Source: Hemibagrus wyckioides (lineage: Eukaryota > Chordata > Actinopteri > Siluriformes > Bagridae). From it: 64,000 nucleotides of DNA. The position numbers were made by a program, and so were the translations under genes. Shown here piece after piece: positions 17,449-26,778 of the stretch. The notes below the pieces were generated by a model that was not told the origin of the DNA, ran no database searches, and was given only the letters and a program-made list of their open reading frames with translations. The DNA is taken from positions 34,652,430 through 34,716,429 of the forward strand of contig NC_080716.1 in the NCBI RefSeq assembly GCF_019097595.1, in the 5' to 3' direction. Each line of letters starts with the position of its first letter. The first letter of the stretch is position 1.

Positions 17449-20400
17449 GTTTTTTTCTCTTTCTGTGTCCTCCCTCTTTGCTACCTCCTTTCTCTTTTCC
17501 AGAAACAACCCCTCCACTCATTACCACGGTGTGCTTATGCAAACAAACACACACACTGTACACTGGTAACTCAAGTCCTGTCTTCTCATCATTTGTTCTT
17601 CTATTTGTTGTTTTGTTTGTCTGCAATGTACTGTATTTTGTTGTGAAATTAAAAAAATCTAAAGAAATCTAAGAAAAAAAAACAAAAAACAACAACCCAA
17701 AAAAATTTTAAAAGAAGAATAATTACACTGATTGCTATGTCATCTTTTACAATAATGCCAACAATCACTTTTTTTTTTTTGCAAAAGCATAGAGATTTCT
17801 AACTTTAGGAAATAACCAGTAATGTGAATCTTTTCAAAGTGTACAGGCAAATCTATATCAGAATAAATGTTTCAAAAAGGATATATACATAGGCCTATTT
17901 ATGGTATTGTGAAAATTTGAGCTAGTGAGATCATGTTCATTCACCAGAAGCTCTGGAATATGAGGAGAAACATTACTATGATGTAAATTGTATGGCATTT
18001 GAACTAGATTGTGGGATTGTTTTAATAACACTGTCTTACAGTGCCCATTATTTAAATTGTGAACAAAAAGATTGATAAGATATTTCCAGTTTTATCTAAA
18101 AGGTGCATTTACTTTGGTAAAATAAATATTTGCTCTTATATAACACATATCTACAATTCCATAATTGGGTGTTATGGGGACAGAAAATACTGATATTATC
18201 CATGTGTGTTTATTCTTCCACATCCCTGATCTAGTGTTTGTTTTTGCTTTGTTTCTGTGTCACATTTTTTATAGTTTATTTTTCTCTGTGAATAAATGAA
18301 CTGAAAAAAAAAACAAAAACATGAAATTGTACAAAACCTGCCCTATGCTGTAATCATAATTATAATTTTTCATTTCAGCTGGAAACTCTTGGAAATTTAA
18401 TTAAAAAATAAATATTTTATTTTCTGTCCAAATAAATTTTCATTTCATACCAACAGCAAAACCCAAACCGACTGTGAGAGTGAATCCTCAGAGCTCCGTC
18501 TACACTGGAGACACCGTCACTCTGAGCTGTGAGCTGCAGCAGGAGACTGGATGGGAGTTTCACTGGTACAAAAATAATCAGCTGTTACAGAATCTGAGCA
18601 GAAAACAAGCAAACACACTTAAAGTGACAGTCGATAATGCAGGAGAAACAGAGTACCGGTGTTGGGCAAACAGGATAAACAACAACTACTACTACTTCAC
18701 AGAGTTCAGTGATCCTGTCAAGATTACAGTGAGAGGTATGTTCAGATTTGATTACATTGTAATCATAATTATAATTTTTAATTTCAGCTGGAAACTCCTG
18801 GAAATTTGCACAAATTATTTTGATAGTTGTTTATTTTCTGTACAAATAATTTTTCATTTGGGATCAACAGCAAAACCCAAACCGACTGTGAGAGTGAATC
18901 CTCAGAGCTCCGTCTACACTGGAGACACCGTCACTCTGAGCTGTGAGCTGCAGCAGGAGACTGGATGGGAGTTTCTCTGGTACAGAAATAATCAGCTGTT
19001 ACAGAATCTGAGCAGTGAACAAGAGAACACACTTAAAGTGACAGAAGATAATGCAGGAGAAACAGAGTACCGGTGTCGAGCAAACAGGAGAAACAACAAC
19101 TACTACTACTTCACAGAGTTCAGTGATCCTGTCAAGATTACAGTGAGAGGTATGTCATGACTTTTTTCTCTCCTTTGATTACGTTTGTTAGAGGTGTTAT
19201 AATATTGCTTAATTATATTGTAATAATTGTAAATATTGCTTTACAATATATAGGTATTTCCTGTTTTTGTTATGTTCACATTAATCGTAAAACACATATA
19301 TTTCAAAGTATTTATCTTTTGTGGCTGGTGACATCCACTGCACCATTTTAAAAACATTTTATTTAATAAACAAAAACAAACAAACAACAAATATATTTAT
19401 GCATTAAAGGAGTGAGAAAAATAGGTTGTTGATGATATGACTGTTTATAGCTGCTATAATGTAAGTGAGAACAAGAACTGCTTTTGCAGACATTCCTCAA
19501 CAATAAATGTAACAATAAATGGATAGAAAGTACAGTAACTCAGCATAATTAGTATTTGCAATTATTACTGAGTTCTTAGTTAGTCTTTGGTAGTGATACA
19601 GAACTGTGTAAAATTGTAAAGTGTTTCTGTAAGATATCATGACTGCTGACAGATGATAGTTACACTGACTGTATCAGGTGAGTGTGTGAGGATTTCTGGA
19701 GACACATGAAAATTAGAGTCAGTTAGACATTAATGAAAAGCTTTATATTGTGAATTAAATAATTCTAGAAAATAAATAGTTTGTATTTCCTGTGTAACAG
19801 AGAGACCACCGGCAGTACTGAGTGTATCTCCACAGAGCTGGCTGACTGAAGGAGACTCAGTGACTCTAAGCTGTGAGGTTACAGACTCCTCTACAGACTG
19901 GACATTCAGCTGGTACACAGTTGTTCCCTACAGAGACGGCTTAACTGGAATAAATAATAATGGTGGCTATAGCGTGTATGTGGAGCTCCTCTCAGACAGC
20001 AGCAGAGGATCTGGAGGCAAATACACTCTCAGTCCTGCTGCTCTTAAACACACAGGAGTTTATATGTGCAGAGGAGAGAGAGGAGAACCAGCCCTTCACT
20101 CACAGTACAGCAATCCACAGCCACTATGGATCACTGGTGAGGAAAATTAACTGTTGTGTTGAAGTGTAGAATTAAAAAAATGCAAACGTAAGATCAGATT
20201 AATGCAGTTTTTAGATCCTAATATGTATACAGCAGTGAAAGAGTCCAAAGAGCTGGTGGAGGATTATTGTCATGATTTTCCTTGTGTTCTCCTGTATGTT
20301 GTGATGTCTCCACCCCTTGCTATTGGGTCATTTTTCTGGGTAACATACAGGACTCAGGAGATGATTGAGGATCTTTGTGCAGGAGAATTCTACGTTCTTT

Positions 20401-21541
20401 GTTTTTCAGAGTGAAAAGAAAATGTCTTCCAAACAGATACAAAAGATTTTTTTTAGTGTTTTTTTTTCTTAATTAACATGACTCTTTTCTATGTTTAAGG
20501 AGAATCTCCTCCAGTTTCTCTGATTATCAATCCCAGTAGAACTCAACACTTTACTAATGACTCTCTCTCACTGAGCTGTGAGGACCAGAGTAACTCTACT
20601 GGATGGACAGTGAGACGATACACACACAGTGAGAGAGTGTTAGATTGTTCACACAGGGGATCAGTTACAGGATCTACATGTAACATCAGCTTCCTCTCCA
20701 CATCCTACACTGGAGTTTACTGGTGTGAGTCTGAATCTGGAGAAAACAGTAATCCTGTCCACATCACAGTGCATGGTGAGTCTTCATGTAGTGTGTTTAA
20801 TGTTTCATTACAGATTATTTAGAATTCCAAGTGGGAAGAATTGTTCAATCTGACAAAGACAGTAGTTTTTCCCCTTTAATACATTTCCTACGATTTCTAT
20901 AATTCTGAGTAAGGATATCTGTGTTTCTTTCCAGACTGAATACAAATTCACAGTTACCAATAACTAATCAATAAGAGATGTGACTGAACATTATGAATAG
21001 CTCTGATTATGTTGATTACTGTTGTGTTTTAATCAGGCTCATATATATAAACATACAAACAGTTCAGCATGAAAAAAAAACATTATAATAATTATTATTT
21101 ATTCTGCTTCAGGTCCATCAGGTGTAGAAGCTCCATTCTCAGTGCTCATGCTGATCTGTAGTGTGGTGACAGTCTCTCCGTATCTGCTGGTGACCATCAT
21201 TCTGCTGCTCATATGTTACAGAGCTCGAGGTAAGAACTCTTTCAGTACGTCTCTACACTTCACATAACGAGTGTCATTACTTTAATTAGTGAGAGAAAAA
21301 ACTGAGAAAATGTTGAAAGCTTTTGACTCACTCTTCTTATTTTAAAGCAAAAATCTACACTTGTTCTAAAATTCAAATTACAAACACCATTTAAACTGTA
21401 TTGAGGACAATATCAAATGCAGTTTGGTTTCTTTTCTGTCGTAAAAAAATAAACTTTAAAATGAAAGAAATGACTTTATAAATTTCTTTATCAGCTCACA
21501 CTGATGAAGACAGAATTAAGAATGCAGTCATAGAGGAGTGA
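1..21541 (+). CDS. LITR-like Ig receptor gene A (5' end outside window), gene model
   Basis: Multi-exon model: 1-63, 1079-1369, 18457-18735, 18871-19149, 19801-20136, 20500-20775, 21113-21229, 21495-21541. All complete Ig and TM exons are multiples of three and are bounded by phase-1 introns with AG/GT sites. The domains in order are D1 (tail only), three D2-type domains, D3, D4, a TM segment and a short cytoplasmic tail. The motifs LSCELQ, LSCEVT and LSCEDQ at B strands and YxC at F strands are Ig hallmarks. The D3/D4 wording ([31 protein letters not shown]-type) matches catfish leukocyte immune-type receptors as I know them. It would be a type I surface receptor of leukocytes. Leader exons lie upstream of the window. 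Whether the exons before the 9-kb repeat are spliced to those after it is inferred from order and phase only. Confidence 0.7.
64..1078 (+). other. Gene A intron between D1 and first D2-type exon
   Basis: AT-rich intron with no coding signal. It aligns by eye with the gene C intron 43031-44116, for example the shared stretch around 960-1078 and 43990-44116. It holds a TAA microsatellite where gene C has a TAA/TTA one. Confidence 0.6.
631..702. repeat. (TAA)n microsatellite
   Basis: About 23 uninterrupted TAA units in the first gene A intron. Confidence 0.95.
1079..1369 (+). CDS. Gene A, first D2-type Ig domain exon
   Basis: 97 codons between acceptor AACAG and donor GTATGT, phase 1 on both sides. 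It reads [14 protein letters not shown] at the N-terminal strand. VTLSCELQ gives the first cysteine, FDWYKN the core tryptophan and ETEYKC the second cysteine. The loop after the last cysteine is longer than in the gene A exons at 18.4-19.1 kb and rich in D, Y and F. It is separated from the next D2-type exon by about 17 kb of repeats, so it may be skipped or belong to a separate isoform. Confidence 0.75.
1538..10698. repeat. 9.2-kb minisatellite, ~40-bp unit with CACGTG E-box
   Basis: An uninterrupted tandem array with a basic unit of 40 bp and common 38- and 42-bp variants that differ in CA number. Dividing length by unit gives about 230 copies. Each unit has CCACGTGACTAACATAC, a USF/MITF-type E-box, or a decayed form (CATGTG, CACATG, CATGTAAC). 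The first units (1538-1900) are nearly identical. Variants, including CTGTACAC in place of CTATACAC, accumulate towards the far end. The array lies inside the gene A model between D2-type exons. Confidence 0.95.
10699..11306. other. No gene recognised
   Basis: AT-rich unique-looking DNA directly after the minisatellite. I see no Ig exon, transposase or RNA gene in it. Confidence 0.5.
11307..11382. repeat. (AGAAG)n pentanucleotide repeat
   Basis: About 15 near-perfect copies of AGAAG on the + strand, a purine-only tract. Confidence 0.9.
11383..11920. other. No gene recognised
   Basis: Intronic or intergenic AT-rich DNA. A stretch near 11740-11870 has GC-rich blocks and a 'ccttaaccact' string reminiscent of repeat tails, but it is too short to assign. 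Confidence 0.4.
11921..12015. repeat. (AATG)n/(AAAT)n tetranucleotide repeat
   Basis: A compound microsatellite: several GAAT units followed by about 18 AAAT units. Confidence 0.95.
12369..12393. repeat. (CA)n microsatellite
   Basis: About 12 CA units. The flanks 12016-12700 show no gene. Confidence 0.95.
12700..12773 (-). mobile_element. Tigger/pogo-like terminal fragment
   Basis: It ends in CCGAGGTACCACTG followed by TA. Read on the minus strand this is CAGTGGTACCTCGG, the usual Tigger-type terminal inverted repeat. Only this end is visible; the L1-like LINE begins next to it. Confidence 0.5.
13345..14592 (+). mobile_element. Tc1-like transposon copy 1 (1,248 bp, TA flanks)
   Basis: Short inverted termini CACTATATTG...CAATATAGTG lie between TA dinucleotides. 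It is inserted in the L1-like LINE: LINE coding sequence stops before it (NRTGKY) and resumes after it (IANQL). It has the same length as the copy at 56565-57812. Confidence 0.9.
13479..14510 (+). CDS. Tc1-family transposase, open frame, 343 aa
   Basis: The start is placed at [13 protein letters not shown], which gives the usual Tc1 length; the frame is open further upstream but that lies in the terminal repeat. The N-terminal half has paired helix-turn-helix DNA-binding regions joined by a GRPRKL AT-hook-like motif (about residues 55-65). The catalytic DDE domain shows [17 protein letters not shown] and [13 protein letters not shown]. The second aspartate and the glutamate are 34 residues apart (DD34E). 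Cut-and-paste transposition at TA is expected for the family. No stop or frameshift is visible. Confidence 0.9.
   Translation: MGRSQELSEFQRGTVIGCHLCNKSSREISSLLNIPQSTVSCIIRTWKCLGTTATQPRSGRPRKLTERGQRMLRRIVRRGHQLSAESIATDLQTSCGLQISSRTVRRELHGMGFHGRAAASKPYITKCNTKRRMQWCKARRHWTLEPWRRVLWSDESRFSIWQSDGRVWVWRLPGERYLSDCIVPSVKFGGGGIMVWGCFSGAGLGPLVPVKGTLNASAYQDILDNSMLPTLWEQFGAGPFLFQHDCAPVTKARSIKTWMTESGVDELDWPAQSPDLNPIEHLWDELERRLRARPSRPTSVCDLTNALLEEWSKIPINTLLNLVDSLPRRVEAVIAAKGGPTSY
17391..17449. repeat. (TTA)n microsatellite in LINE 3' region
   Basis: About 19 TTA units. Translations through it give spurious poly-Y, poly-L and poly-N. Confidence 0.95.
17691..18456 (+). other. Gene A intron remainder, with LTR-like repeat at 18205-18305
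   Basis: AT-rich. The stretch 18205-18305 (CCTGATCTAGTGTTTGTTTT and an AATAAATGA end) also occurs at 45680-45760, so both are pieces of one dispersed repeat. Nothing else is recognised. Confidence 0.5.
18457..18735 (+). CDS. Gene A, second D2-type Ig domain exon
   Basis: 93 codons, acceptor CAACAG, donor GTATGT, phase 1. [28 protein letters not shown] and EYRCWANR show a complete Ig fold with both cysteines and the core tryptophan. The post-cysteine loop is [13 protein letters not shown]. It is separated from the next copy by a 135-bp intron. Confidence 0.85.
18871..19149 (+). CDS. Gene A, third D2-type Ig domain exon
   Basis: 93 codons, nearly identical to the preceding exon, so a tandem exon duplication. 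FLWYRN and [12 protein letters not shown] carry the hallmarks. Acceptor TCAACAG and donor GTATGT are intact, phase 1. Confidence 0.85.
19650..19677 (+). pseudogene. Remnant 3' end of a D1-type Ig exon
   Basis: The string ACACTGACTGTATCAG followed by GTGAGTGTGTGAG matches the end and donor of D1 exons (1-63 and 42980-43030), but no Ig exon body precedes it. The same relic lies at 49932-49959 in the duplicated copy. Confidence 0.6.
19801..20136 (+). CDS. Gene A, D3 Ig domain exon
   Basis: 112 codons, phase 1. It reads [34 protein letters not shown], then the conserved [19 protein letters not shown] and [13 protein letters not shown]. This wording is the strongest sign of the LITR family. It is almost identical to 50074-50409 in gene C, with a P-to-R change near the N-terminus. 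Confidence 0.9.
20500..20775 (+). CDS. Gene A, D4 Ig domain exon
   Basis: 92 codons, phase 1. [44 protein letters not shown] and [12 protein letters not shown] are seen. It has extra cysteines in the C-to-E region, as LITR membrane-proximal domains do. It differs from the gene C copy by R for W in CSHRGSV. Confidence 0.88.
21113..21229 (+). CDS. Gene A, transmembrane exon
   Basis: 39 codons: a short stalk GPSGVEAPF, then two hydrophobic stretches ([11 protein letters not shown] and [12 protein letters not shown]) joined by SPY, ending CYRAR. No charged residue lies inside the membrane segment. Phase 1, donor GTAAGA. Confidence 0.85.
21495..21541 (+). CDS. Gene A, terminal tail exon with stop
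   Basis: After acceptor TTATCAG the frame gives [15 protein letters not shown] and stop TGA. The tail has no tyrosine motif. The gene C copy has E in place of K. Confidence 0.75.
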
Positions 21542-22090
21542 GAAAAGTTCATCTATAAAAAAAGAGGATATATTTACTATAAAATAATTTCAGAATTTCT
21601 TGTTCTTTATGGTTTTGTGTTGATTTTAAATTCTGATTTCTCATTTTAATATCCTGCTGTTATTTTCTCAGCATCTTATAGACACCCTCACTGTTCTGAA
21701 TGGATTTGTTTAGCTAAAGCCTGTAAACCTCCTCATGAGGTGAAAGTGATCATGTGTGTAGTGTTCAATAAGCCCTACATCCAGCTTTGTATGCAATATA
21801 AAAACAAGTTTATTGACTGTTATCTGAAATATGGTGCTGAACTAATATTGTGTTTTGTGTTTTCTCAGTATTTGTTCTACCTCTACTGTATTTGTACTGC
21901 TGTAGTTTTATTTTATTTCTCTATGCAATTTTTTCGAGTTAAATAATAAGAAGACTTAAAATCTCAGTTAGACGCTGATGTTAGATTTGTGTGACTTTTC
22001 AGCTGTGTGAACTTTAATTGTAGTTATTTGAGGAGATTTATGGATGAAATGTTTGATCAGTTAAATAAATGCATCATTATCAGTTCACTG
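21542..22090 (+). other. Gene A 3' UTR with poly(A) signal
   Basis: Sequence shared with gene C down to the AATAAA at 22064-22069. A GT-rich stretch follows. No further coding exon is evident. Confidence 0.6.
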
Positions 22091-22305
22091 CTGCTATATT
22101 GTTGTCTTTTCATCGTCTCATAATGTTTCTTGTCTCCTGCTGTAACATTGGAATTTCCTCCATGGGATTAACAAAGTTTTATCTTAAAGACAGATAACTC
22201 GATCCTGCAGTATTATTCAGTGTCAGTAGAGGATCTCAGTGCAGTAAAGGTCAGGAGTAAATGAGGAATCAAACAGAAGTGTTATTACTCTTTCTGCATG
22301 TCTAC

Positions 22306-23274
22306 TGTGGAAAATATTTTTTGTCCGAAACTAAAATGCTCTATTTAATACTACTCAATTAATACTTCGCTAAAATCTGACTCCAAACTCCACATTAACC
22401 TGACAGCTCAGTCAAGCAGGACGATTCATACAGACGGGATGAATGCAGATACAAGGTTTTATTTGCAATCAGCGCTGGTTACAAGAATTGAGCTGCTCAT
22501 GAATGAACATCCCAACAACCTTCAAAATAAGCATCACAAAACATAGGCTTTTATTCTTTTCTCTTATCTTTTCATAATATTCAAACCAAACCTTCCACAT
22601 ATCTTTTTCTTGGAATTTCGTGTTCTTCTGGACACCATTATCTCTTCATTTATAACTCTTTCACATTTCATTATAATCAGTCATATAAAAATAATGGGCA
22701 TCTGTGCTCTTATCAGTGGCACTTTCTAGCTTTTTCCATTTAGCAGTTCACTCAGACCTCTGAAGACAGCATGGTTGAGTTTCAGGGCCTCTGCTCCATC
22801 TTTAATTCCTTGGGTTTCATTTATTGCTCTATTTTTCTTTACATTTGCACTAGCCTGCAGTTTTAATTGTGTTCTCTCACATATTCACAGCTCTATCTCC
22901 TCTGACCTCTGACTGAGGACTGATCCCCTCCTCGAGGTACCCATACACCTATAGTTGGTTTCAACGACCCTTGATACAGCTCCAAGTTTCTTCTTCCACT
23001 AAAACGGCCTGCCAAACTGATGTTACCCTCACCGTTAATCACTCTACACAGGCCGTGCAATCTCAGTCCAGAGTTAACGACCATACCCAAACCTCTCATC
23101 CCACACGTTGTGTTAAACCCTTCATTATTAAACCTGTAAATAGAGGTGACCAATAAATTGAGGTAGTGCCCGACAACCCAATCATGCTGTCCCCAGATTC
23201 CAATTGTTTTATACATGCCCAAACAAGAATGCATTCATATACACCCTCTAAACCATTCAAAAATTACTCCCACA
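22306..23274. mobile_element. Solo LTR (969 bp, TG...CA, 4-bp target duplication)
   Basis: The termini are TGTGG and CCACA. CTAC is duplicated on both sides (22302-22305, 23275-23278), and the empty site with a single CTAC is preserved at about 52652-52660. This is the footprint of an LTR retrotransposon removed by LTR recombination. Family is unknown; a 4-bp duplication would suit Ty3/Gypsy. Confidence 0.85.
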
Positions 23275-23278
23275 CTAC

Positions 23279-24880
23279 ACACTGGTACACTGATGTACAG
23301 GACTAACACAACACTGAAAACCAATCAGGAAATCAACATTACAGCCAATCAAAAGCTACTTATGAAGTGAAGTACATGGTTTCAGTGTAAAACTCTGCTA
23401 GACAACATCATCATAAGTGCATTTCTTCCCAGTCCTGGCAGAGGGAGTAAGACAGTCAGGGTTAGAGGTTTGTAAATCAAGCTTAGACCTAAATCAGTGT
23501 TGTATATGACCACTAACACGGTCTACAGAATTGGGGTGAATTGTTGCTAGATGTCTGCAGTGAAGAACATCACACACTTCTTCTATGGAAAACTGTAACA
23601 TGAAAATAGTTTCTTGTATATTTTACTGTATTAATTAACATTAAATCCTGTTTGTTACTCTGAGACCATGCTACACTGACAGCAGCCAGCAGAGGGCAGC
23701 AGTGGTGCACACAGTGATAGCAGGAGAACAAATTACAGACTTCTCCAGGATGATTAACCTGGATTTCCTGAACCTGTCCAGCAGTATACTTAAGACCAGA
23801 CTTTGACACAGCCCTTTGCTACACCTTTGTAGAGGAGTGACAGATATGTTATGTTGGTGAAGACTCTCTGTACAAGAATGATGACTCAGCTGTAATAAAA
23901 TATCAGACTAAGGATGTTTATTTACAGTGTCTGTGATGTACAAATAGTCTCAAAGTGCACCACAATATCTTAATATATAATAAAAAAGAGAATAATATAC
24001 ACCTTCCAAACAGAGAAACCACAAGCAGTACAAGCAGGAACAAGCCTGTAACTAGTACTTCCGGACAACTTTCAAAATAAAAGTTCTGCAGTTCTGGGGT
24101 TTCACTCTGAAATTGAGTCCACAATGAAACAGTATGTAGTAGTTACAGTATCATTTGTGTACAAGATTTTAAAATTCATTTCTCATGGAAAAGAAAAAAC
24201 ATCTGGCTGTTAGACATCATTAGTGTGTGTTATGAAGGAAAATGTGATATTCAGAGAGAAAACTATTTGTGGGCTCAACTAAAGCTCCTCATGTTTTGTT
24301 CCCTATATCAGCTTACATTTAAAACTATTCTACAACAAATCACATGATAGATATCAGGTCTAATAAAATATTACAGGGATTTAAGGAAACTCTCACATGT
24401 AGTGATGTTTCATCCATGATCCAATCATTCTCCTTCACTTCCATGTACTGACTCATTATTTTATTCTCTTAAGTCTCGACTGTGTAAAACACATGACTGC
24501 TTCAGCAGATTGTTCCTGCTTTTTAAAGACTGCATTATCGTGCAGGATGTGAAGGAGCAAATCATTGGTTGGATGTATTGAAGAATCCACCCCTTACTAG
24601 TCAGGATTAAAACCATACAGCAATTACCACTAGAGACAAAGACATTTTTATATATGATGGATCTGTTATGAGCCAATCAGAAAAGATTTGTGTAGTGAAG
24701 AGACTGGTGTGAGAATAATGTGCTCCAGAACTATGTAGAGTGTTGAAAAGTGCTGAAATGAGTTAAAATAAGGATTTCTTTGAGAATATTTCCATGTATC
24801 CAGTTACTAAACCATAAGTAAAGACTTTAGACTCGTTGTTACGAGCGGACGTCATTAACTGGGACTCCAGGTCACTGGTG
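23279..24880. other. Duplicated 3' flank, no firm gene
   Basis: Matches 52660-54720. On the minus strand 23918-24124 reads MWTQFQSETPELQNFYFE followed by a hydrophobic stretch (VLVTGLFLLVLLVVSLFG), open in both copies. Upstream on that strand is CTTTTATTTTGAAA with CCGGAAGT, promoter-like. Coding status is uncertain. Confidence 0.4.
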
Positions 24881-24884
24881 TTTA

Positions 24885-25140
24885 GTCAAGTAGCTTTTAT
24901 TGTCATTTGAAGCACATACAGCTGGTACAGTACACAGTAACATGAAACAACGTTCCTCCAGGACCATGGTGCTACATAAAACACACAACTACAGGAGACA
25001 ACACAGAACTAAGTTCACTACACAGACCTACACAGTACTACATAAAGTGCATGTGTGTAAACAGTGCAAGACAGTACAGTACAGTACAATAACTGACCAG
25101 GGACAGTGCAGCACTGACCACTACACAGTTTTGTAATGAA
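24885..25140 (-). mobile_element. L2-type LINE 3' tail fragment, copy 1
   Basis: The + strand reads TAGCTTTTATTGTCATTTGA then CAGCTGGTACAGTACA and AACAACGTTCCTCCAGGACC. This corresponds to the 3' end of the L2 element at 31240 in the same orientation. It is 5' truncated and duplicated at 54723-54983. Confidence 0.7.
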
Positions 25141-25258
25141 TAAAGTGCAATAGTAAAATGCTGTGGATGTAAACACAATACACAGTTAACAGAAAAACAG
25201 ATCATTGTGTTTTATTGTTATAGCGCAAATTGTCCAAAAATTATGAGAACAATAAAAA

Positions 25259-25398
25259 TTAACTCACGCTGCAGTGAATAACAATTAATAAATAAACACC
25301 AATCCCTCTCTCTCTCACTGCTGCATGATTAAGGAGATCTGAAGCATGTTGTTTGATCGTCTCCTCGGCTGCGTCTTTGCTCCATTTCATTACTGCAG
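25259..25398 (-). CDS. Terminal exon of unidentified minus-strand gene, copy 1
   Basis: On the minus strand a good acceptor (TTTCCTCTCTTGCAG) is followed by a frame reading AVMKWSKDAAEETIKQHASD and on to stop TAA at 25259-25261, then AATAAA (25211-25216). An identical-length exon is at 58051-58190. An alternative frame (CSNEMEQRRSRGDDQTT) stops earlier, so the frame is not certain. I do not recognise the protein. The matching 5' exon may be 29912-30045. Confidence 0.4.
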
Positions 25399-25974
25399 CT
25401 GCAAGAGAGGAAAAAGAAACAATTCTATATAGACCATTTCATAAATGTAAACAATAATAAACATTTTGCAATGCTACTGTACATGTCTGGTCCTGAAGCA
25501 TTTCCAGTGTCGTCATTTTTAAATCACAGATCTTTTTTCCATGTACAGATCACAGAGATATAGCCACAAACTCGTATATACACTGATCAGGTATAACATT
25601 GTGAGCAGTGAGAGGTGAAGTGAATAAGACTGATGGCATCATGGCACCTGTTAGTGGGGGGGGGGATATATTAGGCAGCAAGTGAACATTTTGTCCTTAG
25701 AATCAGGAAAAATGGACAGGATTTGAGCGAGTTTGACCAAAAGGGCCAAACTGTAATGGTTAGACCACTGGATCAGAGCATCTCCAAAACTACAGCTCTT
25801 GTGGGGTGTTCCCAGTCTGCAGTGGTCAGTATCCATCAAAAGTAAGGCTGAAACGATTCCTCGAGTAACTCGAGTAATTCAAATACAAAAAAAATCATCA
25901 AGGCAAATTAGTTGCTTGGAAGCTTGGTTTAGTCCATTTACTGTAACTACACACAGAGACGATTCAGGCCAAAG

Positions 25975-26110
25975 AAAACGGCAGACAGTTTTCAAAGTTT
26001 GGGATCATTTCACACTAAAACAGACAGAAAACTCTGTAGAGTGTGATTACTGTAAGACTGAACTGGTGTACCACAGCACTACAAGTTCCATACTTCAACA
26101 TCTCAACACG
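25975..26110 (+). pseudogene. BED zinc-finger fragment of hAT transposase
   Basis: The frame reads KVWDHFTLKQTENSVECDYC then HSTTSSILQHL, the BED pattern (CxxC...HxxxxH region) of ZBED/hAT transposases. It is cut off by the MITE at 26107. Confidence 0.75.
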
Positions 26111-26548
26111 GGGAAGTTAGTGTGATATTCGGATATTAGACATTCGGAGCCGTATTTTAGGGACCGTCAACAAATAAAAATCAGTGAAGACATATTTTGG
26201 GATAACAAGAGGTGTACCTCGTGGGGGTTTCCAATTAGATTAATTTGGTACTAGTTGAAGGAAAAGTGATTTTTTTTTAAATTAAAAAATAAATAAATAA
26301 TTACAAATTAATTCACATGATGCATAATTAATACTATCTATTAATTACATTATTATTAATAAATTAACAAAAGCAGCATGCAATGATGCATGGCATATGT
26401 ATATTTAAGAAGAAATTAGAATAACTGGGGCACGTAGCCAGGTAAGTAACAAGTACCACATTTCAGTCGTACAGAAATTTGTCGATGGTCCCTAAAATAC
26501 TGCTTCCAAATGTCTGTCTAATGTCCGAATATCAAACTAACTTCACCG
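26107..26548. mobile_element. MITE with ~65-bp inverted terminal repeats
   Basis: The left end CACGGGGAAGTTAGTGTGAT is mirrored on the opposite strand at the right end (CACGGTGAAGTTAGTTTGAT). The similarity continues through TATTCGG, ATTAGACA and GTATTTTAGGGACC. The interior has no coding frame. It is inserted in the hAT BED region. Confidence 0.8.
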
Positions 26549-26739
26549 TGTTAATCTCTCATTCACACACAGTCCCCGTGTATGTGATGTATGATGTATG
26601 TAATGTATGTGGATTGTGGCTACATGTAGTGACTATTTAAGATCATAAATCAGTATGATGGCTAGTTATGATGTCCCTAATTTAGCTACATTTTGTGAAA
26701 GCCTAAGCGTCATTCATTTTGATAGCCTCACTCTCTCCG

Positions 26740-26778
<39 letters not shown>

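Larger units (their letters stand above)
12790..17690 (+). mobile_element. Degenerate L1-like LINE, interrupted by Tc1
   Basis: Fragments of one ORF2 in order: endonuclease ([23 protein letters not shown]) at 12790-13230; start of reverse transcriptase ([21 protein letters not shown]) at 14663-14870; [15 protein letters not shown] around 15115-15230; palm/thumb and C-terminal pieces up to 16780, including [13 protein letters not shown]. The [12 protein letters not shown] frame at 15240-15300 shows the catalytic YADD box has been lost with frameshifts. About 135 bp at 14925-15060 is unrelated to LINE coding sequence. The 3' region has simple repeats and an A-rich tail near 17690. It is 5' truncated and dead. 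Confidence 0.75.
19600..25240. repeat. Segmental duplication, copy 1 (pairs with 49880-58245)
   Basis: Exons D3 to tail, introns, 3' UTR, flank, L2 tail and the start of the minus-strand exon recur in the same order and orientation at 49880-58245. Copy 1 carries the solo LTR 22306-23274, which the other lacks. It lacks about 460 bp present at 54025-54490. Confidence 0.9.

Noticed and set aside
17283..17672. Frames with poly-Y, poly-L or poly-N
   Set aside because: Produced by the (TTA)n microsatellite in the LINE 3' region.
19960..20169. Second frame overlapping the D3 exon ([10 protein letters not shown]...)
   Set aside because: Out-of-frame shadow; it lacks Ig hallmarks and is repeated only because the exon is duplicated.
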